64,000 nt of DNA from Diphasiastrum complanatum (Eukaryota; Streptophyta; Lycopodiopsida; Lycopodiales; Lycopodiaceae): NCBI GenBank assembly GCA_029204225.1, contig CM055107.1, positions 12,974,040-13,038,039 of the forward strand, read 5' to 3'. The notes beneath the pieces were generated by a model that saw nothing but the letters and a program-made list of their open reading frames with translations, searched no databases and was not told where the DNA came from. Of this stretch, positions 1 through 12,500 are shown one piece after another (the first letter of the stretch is position 1; each line of letters opens with the position of its first letter). A program made the position numbers and the translations under genes.

Positions 1-2599
1 CACGACAAGGCCAATGGGACGATTGGGTAAGAAGGAAATTCTTACCATGATAATGCAGAATCAGATCTTGCTAGTGGGTACATTGACATACTCGTAGCTT
101 GGCTCCTATGTTGATCTTGGCTTAACATTGTAAACTTGTCCATAACATATGCAAAATGTTGTAAGTGATGTGCTTTGTACTAGTCTTAAGGGAAAAAATA
201 TGTTATATACATGACAACGATCATATTTTTTGTTGTGTTTTGGCAAATGGACTTTATGTTGAATAAATGGAGGTAATTCAATTAGCATCTTTATGTTGAA
301 AATGTACATTGTCCAAATGACATGGTAAGGCCATGACAAGAAGCAACACCAAGCTCCAAATGCATACTTGTATAGTGGGCCTAGGTTCAAGTGTGCACCT
401 ATGAAAATGCTCTCTTTATGCTATTATTTATCATCGTTATAAGGAAAAGCTCATGGTTGTGAGCCCATGGAGTCCCTAGGGTAGGTTGCCCAGCCATCGG
501 GGGCACACTCATTGAAGATTTTACCTAGAGTTCAATATATTTATAGCTTTGACTCCTTTGCTAATTTAAACTAAATATTTTTGGGAGCTCACATTTATTG
601 AGAACGAATTGGTAATTTGTCAAAAACCTTTTTACAAATAGCTATTGAACCATAAAAAATACATAGAACATAAGATTTAGAAAAATATGTTATGATAGTG
701 GACTTATAAGCTCTTATGTAGGAATTTTAGAAGAACTACGAATAGGCTTATGAATATTGGGTTGGACTCTCAAATAATATTGAATCACCATGTCCAGACT
801 TTCACCTCCTTTTCCTCTAGAGTTGTTTTGGTTGAGCAAAGTAAGAGACTCAACTCCTGCACCATTTAGCCCCTGTGTCCTATTGGTTGACCAATCATAG
901 CCTCAATTCTCCCTTTAGCAAACATCTTTAGAACATAGTTAATTTTTTGCTTACCCTTATAATTGAACTCTTCGAGCCATAATTTTGCCTCACCAATGTG
1001 TCTTTCGGATCTCCTTTTCAATTCTTTAATAATACCAAAATCCTTGTTTGTGACTTTGATCACAAATGTCTCCTCAACATTTACATATCGATTTGACTAA
1101 TTTATTGTTATTATTATGTTAAACAGGTCTATGGTGGATACACAATATCTGCTTGCACATGAGCATGAAATTAAACTTGGGTGGGCTTGGACCAAGTATC
1201 TAACCACATATGGGAAGGGAATGTAATATGTGGGCATGGAATTTAACCTGGTTGGGCTTGGGGTGTGGGCAACCCAACCGAGCATCTTTCACCACAACCG
1301 CAGGCAATGAATTTGACTAATTACTTGTTCCAATACTTTTATTGAATCTTGCATATGATGCCAATTTTGCATGCCATGGCCCATTTTAGTGTATTCAAAG
1401 GGCCTACAAATCATGTGAACTTTAACACCCAAATGGCGAAAACTTCATTTTGAGTGGCAATGTGAAAAGTAATGTCATATAAATCTAAAAATTATCATAA
1501 TAGAGCTATTACATAAAATACTTAGTCAAGGAATTCACACATCAAATTAAAGAATTTAGAATTTATAAATTGGTTCCAACTACACTAAAATCCTATCCTC
1601 CAACTACCTCTCCAAGCACAGTTTCAGTAAATTTGTATTATCTCTATTGTTATGACCTATCCAAGTAGAGTTTGAGCAGCAATGCTCTTAACCTTGTTTG
1701 TTATTCAAGCATTTGCTTAGAAGATTGAGTAGATACACAACATTTTATGGATAAGGTTTGTGTAAACAGTCACGTTGCAAAATTTCTTAACTATTTTCGC
1801 CAAAGAAAGGCTCTGATGTGGCACTTCCGCCTCAAGCTACTGCCCTCTCTGGACCCCTCCCCAAACACACAGACACATACACAAACACACACAGACTCAT
1901 TTTTTGAGATTAGAGAACGAGGCAAAAAGCACATGGCTGACATGGTACATTAGGTGATAGAGGGTCAAAATTGGCCAAGTAAGGGCAACCTTGGAGGGTC
2001 TTGGTTTGAATGTTTGAATGTCTTTAGTTTTGAAAGTGAGTAGTGGTTGTCCCTTTGTTTACTCACCGTTATCCTTTTAGGAATCTGAATCTCTGAATTG
2101 GCCACGTTTGGGATTTTATGGAGCCCCAATAGAAAGGGAAAAGGGACATTATCCAACGCCACATACAAACATTTTCATTTGAGGGGCCTTGGGATCACTA
2201 CCCATCATCAGTTACGGATCACTTTGGGCCACCGAAAGGGACGGACTTAAACAAAATGCAGGATCAGGAATGGTGATCCCCTCTTCATCCATCACACTCT
2301 CTCTCTCTCCCACTGAATGGATGAATGGAGAAATCAGGTATTATATGGTGAGATGGTGCAATGGCAGATTGGAGCAGCTTGCAATTGTATATAAGAGGCA
2401 TATTGCAAGCTGGGTTTGCATATTTGCATTCCAATTTTGAGAGATAAAGGTGCAGAGGATTGGTAAACACTTGCCTCAGGCAATGAGCTTTGAATTTGAA
2501 ATGTGGGTCGTGTGCAACTGGAGGAATGAAGGTGTATTGGATGAGGGTGTTTTTGTATGTAATTCTGGTGGCAAGAGAGGCTGCGCTGGATGAAAGTGG
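1..2599. other. Intergenic region upstream of the sigma factor gene
   Basis: No gene is recognised here. Short open frames, such as one on the minus strand at 866-1063, resemble no family I know and have no flanking splice or family context. A CA-rich stretch lies at 1860-1893 and a CT-rich stretch at 2297-2310. The last 250 bases probably hold the promoter and 5' leader of the sigma factor gene. Confidence 0.5.
2388..2394 (+). promoter_or_regulatory. Possible TATA box of the sigma factor gene
   Basis: The heptamer TATATAA sits about 210 to 240 bases before the candidate start codons at 2600 and 2636, a normal distance for a plant core promoter with a 5' leader. The CT-rich stretch about 85 bases upstream could be a Y-patch-like element. 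Only sequence and position support this. Confidence 0.35.
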
Positions 2600-5500
2600 A
2601 TGGTGGTGGTGGTGAGGAGTTTTGAGGTGGCGACAATGTCTGGAGCTGTGGTGGGGCGAACAATCCTTTCTGATCAGTGTTTTAAAGCTTATATGCTGCA
2701 AGCTTCCAATGCTGGAGAGTTCTTTAACTGTCAGGGTGATACTGTTACTTCATTTCAAATTTGTGTACTCAGTGAGAAAAATTTTCTCTGAAATGTTATT
2801 TCACTTGTAGTCAGAGTGGATAGATTTTCATCTGAACTATGTTTTTGTTTATCTAGTGTATTAATCCATTGAATTTATTCTGCTCAATGAAATAATGGCT
2901 GCTTGTAAGTTCATTGCTCACTCATGTTCAAGTCCTCCAAACTTTTTGTCAGTCTTAATTGGCCAAAAGGTTCCAATTGGGTTTATACTGTGTTTCTGAT
3001 CTTCAGAAAGAACAGTTCTGCTGTGCGTTTATTTTCCTGTTCTTGTAGCAAATCATAATTCCGCTCTAAATGTCAGCTAGGTAGTACTATTCTTGATTGG
3101 GTTATGCAGTATAGTTTCGTACGTTATTTTCACGCTTCTAAAATAAGGACATGACTGAATCCTCGTTGCTGTAGGTTTTTGCTCAAAACCTCACAAGGAA
3201 TTTGTTCCTTCCAGAAGAGAGAGTGCTAGAGTTACCTGCCTGGGAAATTTAAATGCTGGCCACCCAATAGATGTCTTAGACAATTTTGGTGCCTGGTAAG
3301 GTCTCCAATCTCTTCTGTATATGTTATATGTTACTGCTATCCATTTTAGTTGAAATTTTGATTTAGAATTAAAAATAGCCTGTTTGCTCCTTGACGATCT
3401 CGTACTTCAAAAGCATATCTGAGCTGCCCAAAATATTACAGTGAAGATTATGACTGTCTCACTCACCCTCATTGCTTTTGTTAGGCTCTCTGTATCTCCA
3501 CAGTTGTTAGGAGCACAGCTAGCCACTTCACCCTTGCTGCAGAAGAGACAAACTTTTAAGCAGCCTTTCAAAGCTGTTGCCACCACCTTAACAGAAAATT
3601 GGTTAGCTAGTGAGGAATTGACCTCCCTTGCTGCAGCTGAAGAGGCCATGGCTCTTGCAAGATCTGCAGTGATGGCTGCAAGAGAAGTAGCTTATCTGGC
3701 CACCTCTCCAACGGATACAGACACATCAACTGACTTTTCATCAGAAACTGAATCTTTAAAAGTGGAGCAAATCAGTGGACTAGATGAAACGGGTAGGTTT
3801 GGAGTTTCTCACAGTTTAAGGGGCTTCCAAAAATATTCTGAAACTGGACTCATTTATGAGGACAGTCTTACTGGTGCCGCAGCCATGGGGACGCAAAGCA
3901 CCCTGCAGTTTTTGGGTACAGTGGTTGAACCTGCAATATGGGACACAGCGTTGTATAAAGATGAATCGGGTTTGGATGATGAACAACTTTTCTCTCATAA
4001 GGAACTAATTGATTTGATGTCTTCAAACAGTAATGAGGTCATTGCAGTCAGTTCAAAAAGGCATTCAGAACGAGCTACAAGAAGAGTGAAGGCAAAGGAA
4101 AACAAAAAGGCTGCTGTCATAGAGCCTGTCCGTCCAAAGCCAAAACGTGCAAAGAAAAGAAAGCTGGCAGCTGAATCACCAAATATGATCAGTGCCTTTT
4201 TAAGAAAGGCGGGAAAATCTCGGCTCCTGACTGCAGCTGAGGAAGTTGAAATGGCCAAGGGAACTCAGGTACTATTCGGCTACAATTCAAGTCTATGACT
4301 TCTGGTCTTTGAATTCTTATCGTAGCGATTGTTAAATTGTGTACCCTGTAAATTTCGGGATATGAAAGAGCAGAATTTATGATGTAATAGTAAAAGTTCA
4401 CATTGAATAAGCTAATTGCTAACAAACATATTGGAGGTATTTTCTCCAACACTAGTGTATACAGTAATCATACATCTGTACTGCACTTTAATTAAAGGCA
4501 GCAGAAACCTTTGAGATTAATGGTTGACTCGGTTGCTTGTGCTTCATTCAGGAACTTATGAAGATGGAAGAAATAAAAGCAAGGTTACAGAAAACAATGG
4601 CCCGTGAGCCTACGTCCAGGGAATGGGCAGAAGCTCTGGGCATGGATCATCATGATTTTGAGAAAAAGCTTCAGAAAGGGCGCTTGTGCAAAAGTATGCT
4701 ATTTCGATCTAACCTGCGCCTTGTAGTTTCCATTGCCAAAAGGTATCAGCGGAGAGGAGCATCTCTTCAAGATCTTATTCAGGTATTTGCTGAAAGCTTC
4801 TCTGAAATTTTTTTTAAGAAGTAATTAACTTGTGACTGTTTTTTTTCTAATTTTTGAAACTAGTGTTCTTTGGAATTTCTGAAGAATGTTAAATCTTCGA
4901 AAGGGCACACTTAATGTTCAGGATGCATTTTCTATAGTGCTCATTTCTGTGCAGGATGGGACGACTGGTCTCCTTCGAGGAGTAGAGAAGTATGATGCAA
5001 AGAAGGGTTTCAGGTTTTCAACCTATGCAAGCTGGTGGATAAAACAAGCTGTAACAAAATCATTGGCCAAATATTCTGTTCCTGTGCGCTTGCCTGTAAG
5101 TATCCATCTATTGTTTCAATAAAATATCAAGTTTTCTGTTTCTGTCTTCCTTAAGATGTGTCCTTGGCTTTTAAGATTAGGGAGACTAATGACCTAATGT
5201 GGACTTTTCTCTTTAAGCAATTGTCACCAAGTACTGTTTGGAAATGTTTCAAAAAGAATTACCGATACCATAATTTCTGACAGCATGATTTGAATTACAT
5301 GATAGATGTACTTATATGAGGTATTTTCACGGATCAATAAAGCAAAATCTGAACTTCTTGAGAAAGATGGGCATCAACCAAGTGTTGAAAAAATAGCAGA
5401 GTTCGCAGGATTAAGCACCACGAAGGTTATTTCGGTCACGAGGTTGTTCAAGCAGGCCAGATCATTGGATAAACGTATAGGAGACGAAGACAGTAGCACA

Positions 5501-8221
5501 CTTGGTGTAAGCATTTTGGTCCTACCTTAATAGACATCAGTGATTGAACTGCCGTTATTAGCATTATCTTTTGTGTTTATCATTTTTCTGGAATAGTTGG
5601 ATCTGCTTGTATGTCCCGTAATTTGTTGCTGGTATGCATGAATAGTTTCCTTCAGATTACCCCCAGCTCCCCTATAAGCAAAATAATCAAAAGCAAAATC
5701 TTGTATGCCCAGTTTCAAGCTTTTACTTTCAGTATGCATACTTACAAAAACAATTCTCTCCTACTTTGACTAGGAACACTTCAAAGACTCTATCTAACTT
5801 ACATACTAGGATCAAGTTTGAAATTTTACTAGTGTTTCATTGTGAGGGGCTATTATTTTTTAAGTGTTCGTGTCATTACTGTCATGAGTGTCATGGTTTA
5901 TCTTGGCACTATGTAAAGCCTTAAATGTTCAATCAATATGTGAAGTCTATTGTTTTGGGAGACACGTCCTCAATATTAGGGTTACTGGAACTAAAGATAT
6001 CTAGTATTGCTGTGTGTGGCTGAGTAACTAGATATTGGTTGCTAATTTTGGTTGATTTCCCTGGAATTGCCAACTATAACAGCCATTGTGTTTATAAAAA
6101 CGGATAGCAATGTCAGAAAAAGTATCAGAATAACCATATGCATACTGTATGTGGCCACACAATTTATTTGGAAATGTATGTAATTGCACGATTCCAGTTG
6201 CATTATCAAGAAATAAAGATAAGTTTAAGGCGGTTTAAAGAGCAAGAGTAGACGTTGTCGGTAATTCTGTATGAATTTTCTCTTACTCTCTATTTATGCA
6301 GTTATTGAGGAGTGGAATGGTGAACAAACAGTATTAGTGTCACTGTCTTCATGTGACTTGTGCTTTCTCTGCCTTAATCACTGATTGCGGGATTTGAGTC
6401 TATAATCTAAAACTTGTTCCAAGTTGCGAATACATGATAATCTTTTCGTTTAGTGAGCTTATATCATCAGATTGAGGCTAGAGAACTTAGCTCTATTTTA
6501 CTATATTTGGCCTCAACAGGGATCTTATTTTCCAAAAACAACTTGATCATTTAGCTGGAAGACCACCTACTTTAAATCTGAAGCAATGCTAGCCTGGTTT
6601 TGTTCTTGTCCGTTTGTAGCTTTTTAAAAATTAGTCCTTACCATTTTCTTGCAATAAAAGTGGAGCTGATCAGATGGGGAATTTTGTTTTTGCGAAATGT
6701 GTTTTCTGAGCATTCAATACGCTCTTACTGCCAAATCTTCATCTGTCATTGTAAGAGTTAAGCTGCAACCTACTTCTGATTGTATTTTTTGTTATTCGGT
6801 AGTCTTTTATCCTATCCGGCCTGTTCTTAGGAAGATTCACATTGATTTCTAATTTATAGTCCGTTGTCAGCTGTTGTTGATAGACTTTGAGGTAGATAGA
6901 TTGTCGCAGTGAATCTACTCTGATTTCTTGATTCCTCCTTTTACAATGCTAGTGTGGGATTGATAATTTTCCAGTTCTGTATAGTAAAGAGATCTTCGTA
7001 CTAGCTTCTGCGGAGCTGCGATACCCCTTGAAAACATTTTCTTTCTTGATTCTAAACAGTGAACAATCATCAAACGAGGTGATAAGAGTGTGATTCTTCC
7101 CCTAACACTATGTTACAATGTGGAAGTTACAATATGAGTAGCTCAGTTTGAGTACATTCAGGTTTTGAAAATTCTGATCGAATGATACTGTACTACACAG
7201 AGGAATTGCTGAGATTAGTTGTGATTTGAGTCTTTCTTCTTCAATTTTGCTGTGCCTCTTCCTGCAGAACTTTCTAAAGATGTAGATTACCGTGGCAATT
7301 TTATCACTCTCAATGTAAGAGCAAAACTGGCAGATATCAATATTCAACTCCTGATTCCAAAGAAAGAGGAGGGCATTGTGCATTATGTGTTTTCACACTA
7401 CAAAGCTTTGTTAGATTTGGATCTGGGGTCCCAGGGAAATAGATGGAAATTATGTAAAGTTTTCTCTTCTCTTCCACGGGCTTTTGAGCTATTTTTGACG
7501 AATTCACTTGACATGGCTCAGTAGAATTGGTTGCTACTCAAAACTATCTTGCTACACTGAAATGAATATCCTCTTAGAAATCGTTCCAGGTATATACTTG
7601 ATAGACAACTGCTCTGTTACCAGCAGGTGCTGGGATGCAACCGTTCTCTCCCTTCGTCAAGAAGTCAAGAATTTTTTGTGAGAAAGGCCATCTACCACTA
7701 ACAAGTTCACATTACAGCAAACTCTCATTATCGTGCTTCTTTGCATAGTATGTCTGGCAGTCTGATCTCTGAGTGTTCATGACTTTCTCTTCCAGCAGTT
7801 ACATTTCTTGTAGCTCTCCAAACTAATCAAATTTCCAAGGTATACATACTGTAAACACTGAAACCCAAGGCAGCATGCCAAGGCTACTCCTATATTAACA
7901 TGGACATGCTGCTGACAGGATTTTCTGGCAGATAACCACACAAGGTCCTCCATTGATGTTGCTGAACAGGAGCTTATGAGAAAATGCTTAGATCAAATTC
8001 TAAATACGCTCTCACCTCGTGAGAGAGATGTCATGGTTATGAGATATGGACTGGCTAATGCAATGCCCAAAACTCTGAAGGACATAGGGGTGGCTTGCAA
8101 CCTGTCAAGGGAGCGAATACGCCAATTAGAGCGTCAGGCTATGCGCAAACTGAGACAACCTGGGGTCAATTGTGTGATGCGTACATATCTGGGGGACATA
8201 GATTTGTTTGCAGCTGAGTGA
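2600..8221 (+). CDS. SIG: Plastid RNA polymerase sigma-70-type factor (SIG family), seven exons
   Basis: Exons: 2600-2735, 3175-3295, 3485-4268, 4552-4782, 4955-5095, 5306-5506, 7919-8221; every junction is GT/AG and phases match, giving 638 codons. The first in-frame ATG after a stop is 2600; 2636 is an alternative (626 codons). The protein would guide plastid-encoded RNA polymerase to promoters. An N-terminal extension, probably with a transit peptide, is followed by an alanine-rich helix (about residues 134-155), a basic stretch, region 1.2 (near 320-347), region 2.1 ([17 protein letters not shown], about 400-416), regions 2.2-2.4 with [15 protein letters not shown] (from about 444), region 3 (472-538), and region 4 with the -35-reading helix-turn-helix [17 protein letters not shown] (about 600-616). 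The helix and basic stretch recall SIG1, while the RLPMYL-to-LDKRI part reads nearer SIG2, so the subtype is unresolved. Intron 6 is 2.4 kb. Confidence 0.9.
5507..7918 (+). other. Large intron 6 of the sigma factor gene
   Basis: This 2412-base intron separates regions 3 and 4. Its donor is GTAAGC and its acceptor follows CTGACAG. The acceptor choice restores an acidic DFLADN stretch that corresponds to the EVIADP-type linker of plant sigma factors. An open frame at 7252-7524 has no recognisable similarity and I treat it as chance. No transposon was recognised inside. Confidence 0.75.
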
Positions 8222-8266
8222 GCATTGTGGGGGACATAGATTTGTTCGCAGCTGAGTGAGCATTGT
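8191..8266 (+). repeat. Tandem 38-bp duplication across the sigma factor stop codon
   Basis: Two 38-base units (8191-8228 and 8229-8266) differ at one base. The first unit holds the last codons (GDIDLFAAE) and the stop; the second repeats them in the 3' untranslated region. Because 38 is not a multiple of 3, the second copy is out of frame and untranslated. Confidence 0.95.
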
Positions 8267-8668
8267 GGATATCTTTCTTCAAAGGTTGGGTATGTAAAGT
8301 ATATCATTCAGGCTTTAGCTATGTGAAGGTCTGAAAGATCTTATATTCATTAATTTATGAGGCATATGATGTTCAGCTTTGATGAGCTTAAGTGTTATTT
8401 GATTTTTTTTTGTGAACAAATCAGAACCCATAATGCATTGAAGTCAATTTTTGAAATTCTGGTTTCTGTGAGAGCAAAGGAATCCAGTCGATGTTTTCTC
8501 GGTGGCTTTTGGCTAACATAGGAGCGTTATGAAGTGTAAGATTGAATATCTTACCTTGGAGATGTGGGCAATGTCTGGACTCAATCCATTTTTGATGTAT
8601 ACAAGCACCAATGCTGCACCATAAAACTTTAGATTCCTACTTTTTCTGAACATTACTAACTTCGATGT
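8222..8668 (+). other. Sigma factor 3' untranslated region and spacer
   Basis: Apart from the second duplication unit, this holds AT-rich sequence with no gene. It ends where similarity to the copia element A LTR begins. The polyadenylation site is not certain. Confidence 0.5.
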
Positions 8669-8933
8669 TGATTTCTATGAATGATTGCTATCAAGAACTA
8701 TAATACTTGTTGTTTCAGGTGCAGGCCGTACAGTGGATAGTACTCCACACGTGTGAGGCCGCTTTCACTAATTTATGATGTGTTGATCCATTGCTCTTGC
8801 TTAAATCTAAGTGTAGTGAATCTAGATCAAGATCTAATGTGTAGAACTTGATAGATCCATTGATTAAGCAACCAATAACTCTCTATGACTGTTAAGTACA
8901 ATCATTATTGTCCTAAAAACTGAAATTTTATCA
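8669..8933 (+). repeat. Element A 5' LTR remnant (3' part only)
   Basis: This matches the last 265 bases of the 3' LTR (14045-14309). The first roughly 596 bases of the LTR are absent, so most or all of the U3 promoter is missing and the element cannot start its own transcription from here. It ends in CA directly before the primer-binding site. Confidence 0.92.
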
Positions 8934-8945
8934 TGGTATCAGAGC
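8934..8945 (+). other. Element A primer-binding site
   Basis: TGGTATCAGAGC is complementary to the 3' end of initiator methionine tRNA, the usual primer of plant copia elements. It abuts the LTR end. Confidence 0.93.
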
Positions 8946-9520
8946 TAAGTAAGAGAGTGATCATTTGAATCATAAAACTTGCAAAGATCATTGGCAAAAT
9001 TTGTTTTTGACCAATACTAGTGACTCATCTAGAGTGATAGTTTGTTTCTATTTGGATCAAATCGACTTGGAGGCTGTGTATGTACTTTTCACATGTATGA
9101 AACCGTATAGCAACTTTCATTTCATGTTACTTTGTGTTTGTTGGTCCTAAAATCACAATTCTAGTTCATTTTTTGTGCTTTTTGAAGCATAGTATTGATC
9201 TAGATTCAATCTAGCTAATGCCTATGTCCAAATAGAGTTTTGGATCATTGAAGCATTTCTTTTTGGAGTTTAAGATCAGATCTAAGACTCTAATTTGTTC
9301 ATATCCTTAGTTGAAGTGAAATCTCTAAGAAAATTGTAAAGCAAAATCTTTTGTGAGAGTGAAAGCTAGGAATTTTTGTCAAGATCTTTGTGTATCATTC
9401 AAGCTTGTGTGCTAGTTTGATAGAGACAAGGCTATAGGCAATCTTGTGAGCTTTAGGCCTTTCATAGATCTTTAAAAATTCAAAAATCTTTTTGATTTTT
9501 TGTAGAGCATTCATTCTATA

Positions 9521-12500
9521 ATGTCATCCATGGGTGGTTATTTGTTGGAATCAAGTGAGAGACTTATTTTACTTGGAGAGTGAGGATGGAATCACTCCTA
9601 GTGATCCATGATCTCTTTGACATAGTTCTAGGAGTTGAGGAAGAGCCTCAAGCTCCCCAAGAACAAACCAAATACAAGAAGAGAGTAAGATTAGCTCTAC
9701 ATTGCATAAAGTTGAATGTATGCAATGACCCCTTGAAGGAGGTGTCTTTTTGTGCCTCATCCAAAGAGGCTTGGGATTCATTAAAGAGTATCTATGAATC
9801 CAATAACACTTTAAGAATCCTCATGCTAAGAAATCAAGTTTTTCAAAGCATGAAAGGAAGTGGAGAGAGTGGACAAGAGTATGTCCTTAGGATCAAATCT
9901 CTTAACAAGTAATTGAGTGCAATAGGAGAGAAGATCCAAGATCAAGAGCTAGTACAAATTATATTGAATGGCCTAGGTGATGAGTTCACCGACTTAGTTC
10001 AATCATTTGCTATTCAAGACACTCTTCCATCCATTGAAAAGTTGCATAATGTTCTTGTGGTCAAGGATAGTAGACTTCTACACCTCAAGACAAGAATGGA
10101 TGGCATGTCACTTAATGGAGGAGAGGAGAAAGCAAACTTTACATCCAAAGGCAAGAAGAAACAACATCCATTCAAGAAGAATCAAGGCAAGGAGGCCGAG
10201 ATGAAGAATGGAGGATCTACTTCCAAAGGCAAGGTGAAAAACAAGGCAAAGCTCAAGTGTTTCTTTTGTGGGAAGAAAGGACACTTTGCCTCAGAATGCT
10301 ACGTGAAGAAGAATCAACAAGCCAATGGAGATCAAGGGAACATTGGTAAAGAGAAAGAAGATGAGGATGGATTCAACACATCCTTAATGGTTGCATCTAC
10401 ACCAACTTCAAGTCAAGACACATGGTGGATAGATAGAGGGGCTAGTTCTCACATGTCTTTTAACAAGCATTATTTTTCTACTCTTCTCTCTTGTAATGAC
10501 TCTAAGAAGTCAATATACACTGCTAGTGATCAAGAATGCAAGATAGATGGCATAGGATCTATTCATCTTTGCTTAGGCACATCTAAAAGGATAGATCTAG
10601 GTAATGTTTTGTATGTTCCTACCATTTGAAGAAACTTGCTTAGTGTAGGACAATTAATGGACAATGGACTAGATGTACATTTCAAGAATGGAGTTTGGTC
10701 CATCTTGAAAAATGACAAGTGCATAGCTAGTGACATCAAGCAAGGTAGACTTTTCAAGTTGGATGCTAATGTTGCAAATGAAAGTGTGAACTTGGCTAGG
10801 GAGGAGCTATCTCAAGTGGAGTCAATGGCAATCAAGGAACTAGCTCTCGGCCTACCAAGAGCTTTCAAGAAGTGTGGAAAGATGTGTGAGGCATGTGGCC
10901 TTGCAAAGTCACACAAATCTTCTTACAAGAGATCTTCATCAAGATCTCCCTCTCCCTTGGATCTCATACATTCTGATGTACATAGTTTTTCACATGCAAG
11001 TAATGGAGGTTCCTTGATGTATGTAGCTTTTATAGATGATTGTACTAGATTCACATGGATTGAGTTACTATCAAAGAAAAGTCTTGTTTTTTAAGTTTCT
11101 TTTTCAGTTTAAGTCTCTAATTGAGAAGCAACTTAGTACTTCCATCAAAGCACTAAGATGTGATAATGGAGGAGAGTACACCTCCAATAAAATGAAAGAC
11201 TTTTGTGAGATCAATGGCATTGAATTGCAATACACTTGTTCCTACACCCCCCAAAAAAATGGGGTGGCCGAGAGGAAAACTAGGAGTCTATGTGAGTGTG
11301 AAAGGTCTTTAAGACTTGATGCATCACTTCCCATCTCATTTTGGAGAGAAGTTATAACATGTGCTAATTACTTGTGTAATAGACTTCCTAGTAGTGCTAT
11401 TGATGGGATCTCACCTTATCAAGCTTTGTTTGGTAAGGAACCCAATGTAAAAGACTTTAAGATCTTTGGACGTATTTGTTATGTCCACATCCCTTTGGAG
11501 ACAAGAAGGAAGGAAGATGCTACCTCCTTCAAAGGGATTTTTGTTGGCTATGGAGAAAATAGCAAGGGCTATAGGATATATGATCCTATATCCAAGAAAG
11601 TAAAGGTAAGCAAGGATGTACTTTTTGATGAGTCACAATTTGCTAAGCGCTTGTCTAATGGATCTAACCCATTGTGCATTGAGGATCTTGAAAAACCCGA
11701 GGAGGATCTTGACAAACCCGAGGAAGATCTTGACAAATCCGAGGATGGAGACAAGGATCCTAGTCAAAGGGGGCCGAGAAGATCATCAAGAAGCAAGGTT
11801 GAGCCCTCAAGGCTCACCTATGTGGACAAGGGAAAGCAAAAGGAAGAATCTACATCTTCTACCTCTTACCCTTTCTTAGCTACATTGCTTGAAGAACAAT
11901 CATCTTTTGAAGAAGTGTGTAAATCTAAAGTTTGGAGAGATGCAATGCAAGTAGAGTATGATGCATTAGAAGAAAATCATACTTGGACTCTTGTAAATCT
12001 TCCAAGAGGGAAGAAACCACTTGCATGTAAGTAGAATAAAGTACAATCAAGATGGATCTATTAGTAAGTACAAGGCTAGGCTTGTTGCTAAGGGATTTTT
12101 TCAAATAAAAGGATTGGATTATGAAGAAACATTTGCACTTGTAGCTAAGCGTGTAACTATTAGATTAATCATTTGCATTTCTACTTTGTTCAAGTGGGAT
12201 CTCTACCAAATGGATGTGACAAATGCTTTCTTGAATGGCTTCTTAGAAGAGTAAATCTACATAATGCAACCCGAGGGCTTCATCAAGGTTGGTGAGGAGC
12301 AAAAAGTGTGCTACTTAAGGAAGAGCCTATATGGCTTGAAGCAAGCACCTAGAGCTTGGTACTCTAGGTTGCATGATTTTCTCTATTCCCTTGGCTTTGT
12401 ACTAAGTGCTTATGAACCTTCTCTATATTTCAAATGTAATGAAGGAAAGATCATCATTTTGGTGCTTTATGTTGATGACATCATTATGACAGGAAATGAT

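Noticed and set aside
1097-1285. Minus-strand frame of 62 codons
   Set aside because: Short, no family similarity, in repeat-like DNA with GGGCTTGG motifs.
3441-3484. ATG at 3441 as the start of the sigma factor
   Set aside because: These bases look like intron with a pyrimidine-rich tract. Joining 3295 to 3485 continues a coding frame (NFGAW-LSVSP) from two upstream exons.
7252-7524. A 90-codon frame inside sigma intron 6
   Set aside because: No recognisable domain, and including it would disrupt the conserved region 3 to region 4 linker.
7931-7931. Sigma exon 7 starting at the AG just before ATAACC
   Set aside because: It breaks the phase unless the donor at 5505 is used, and it loses the DFLA residues expected in the linker. 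The AG at 7917-7918 fits both.
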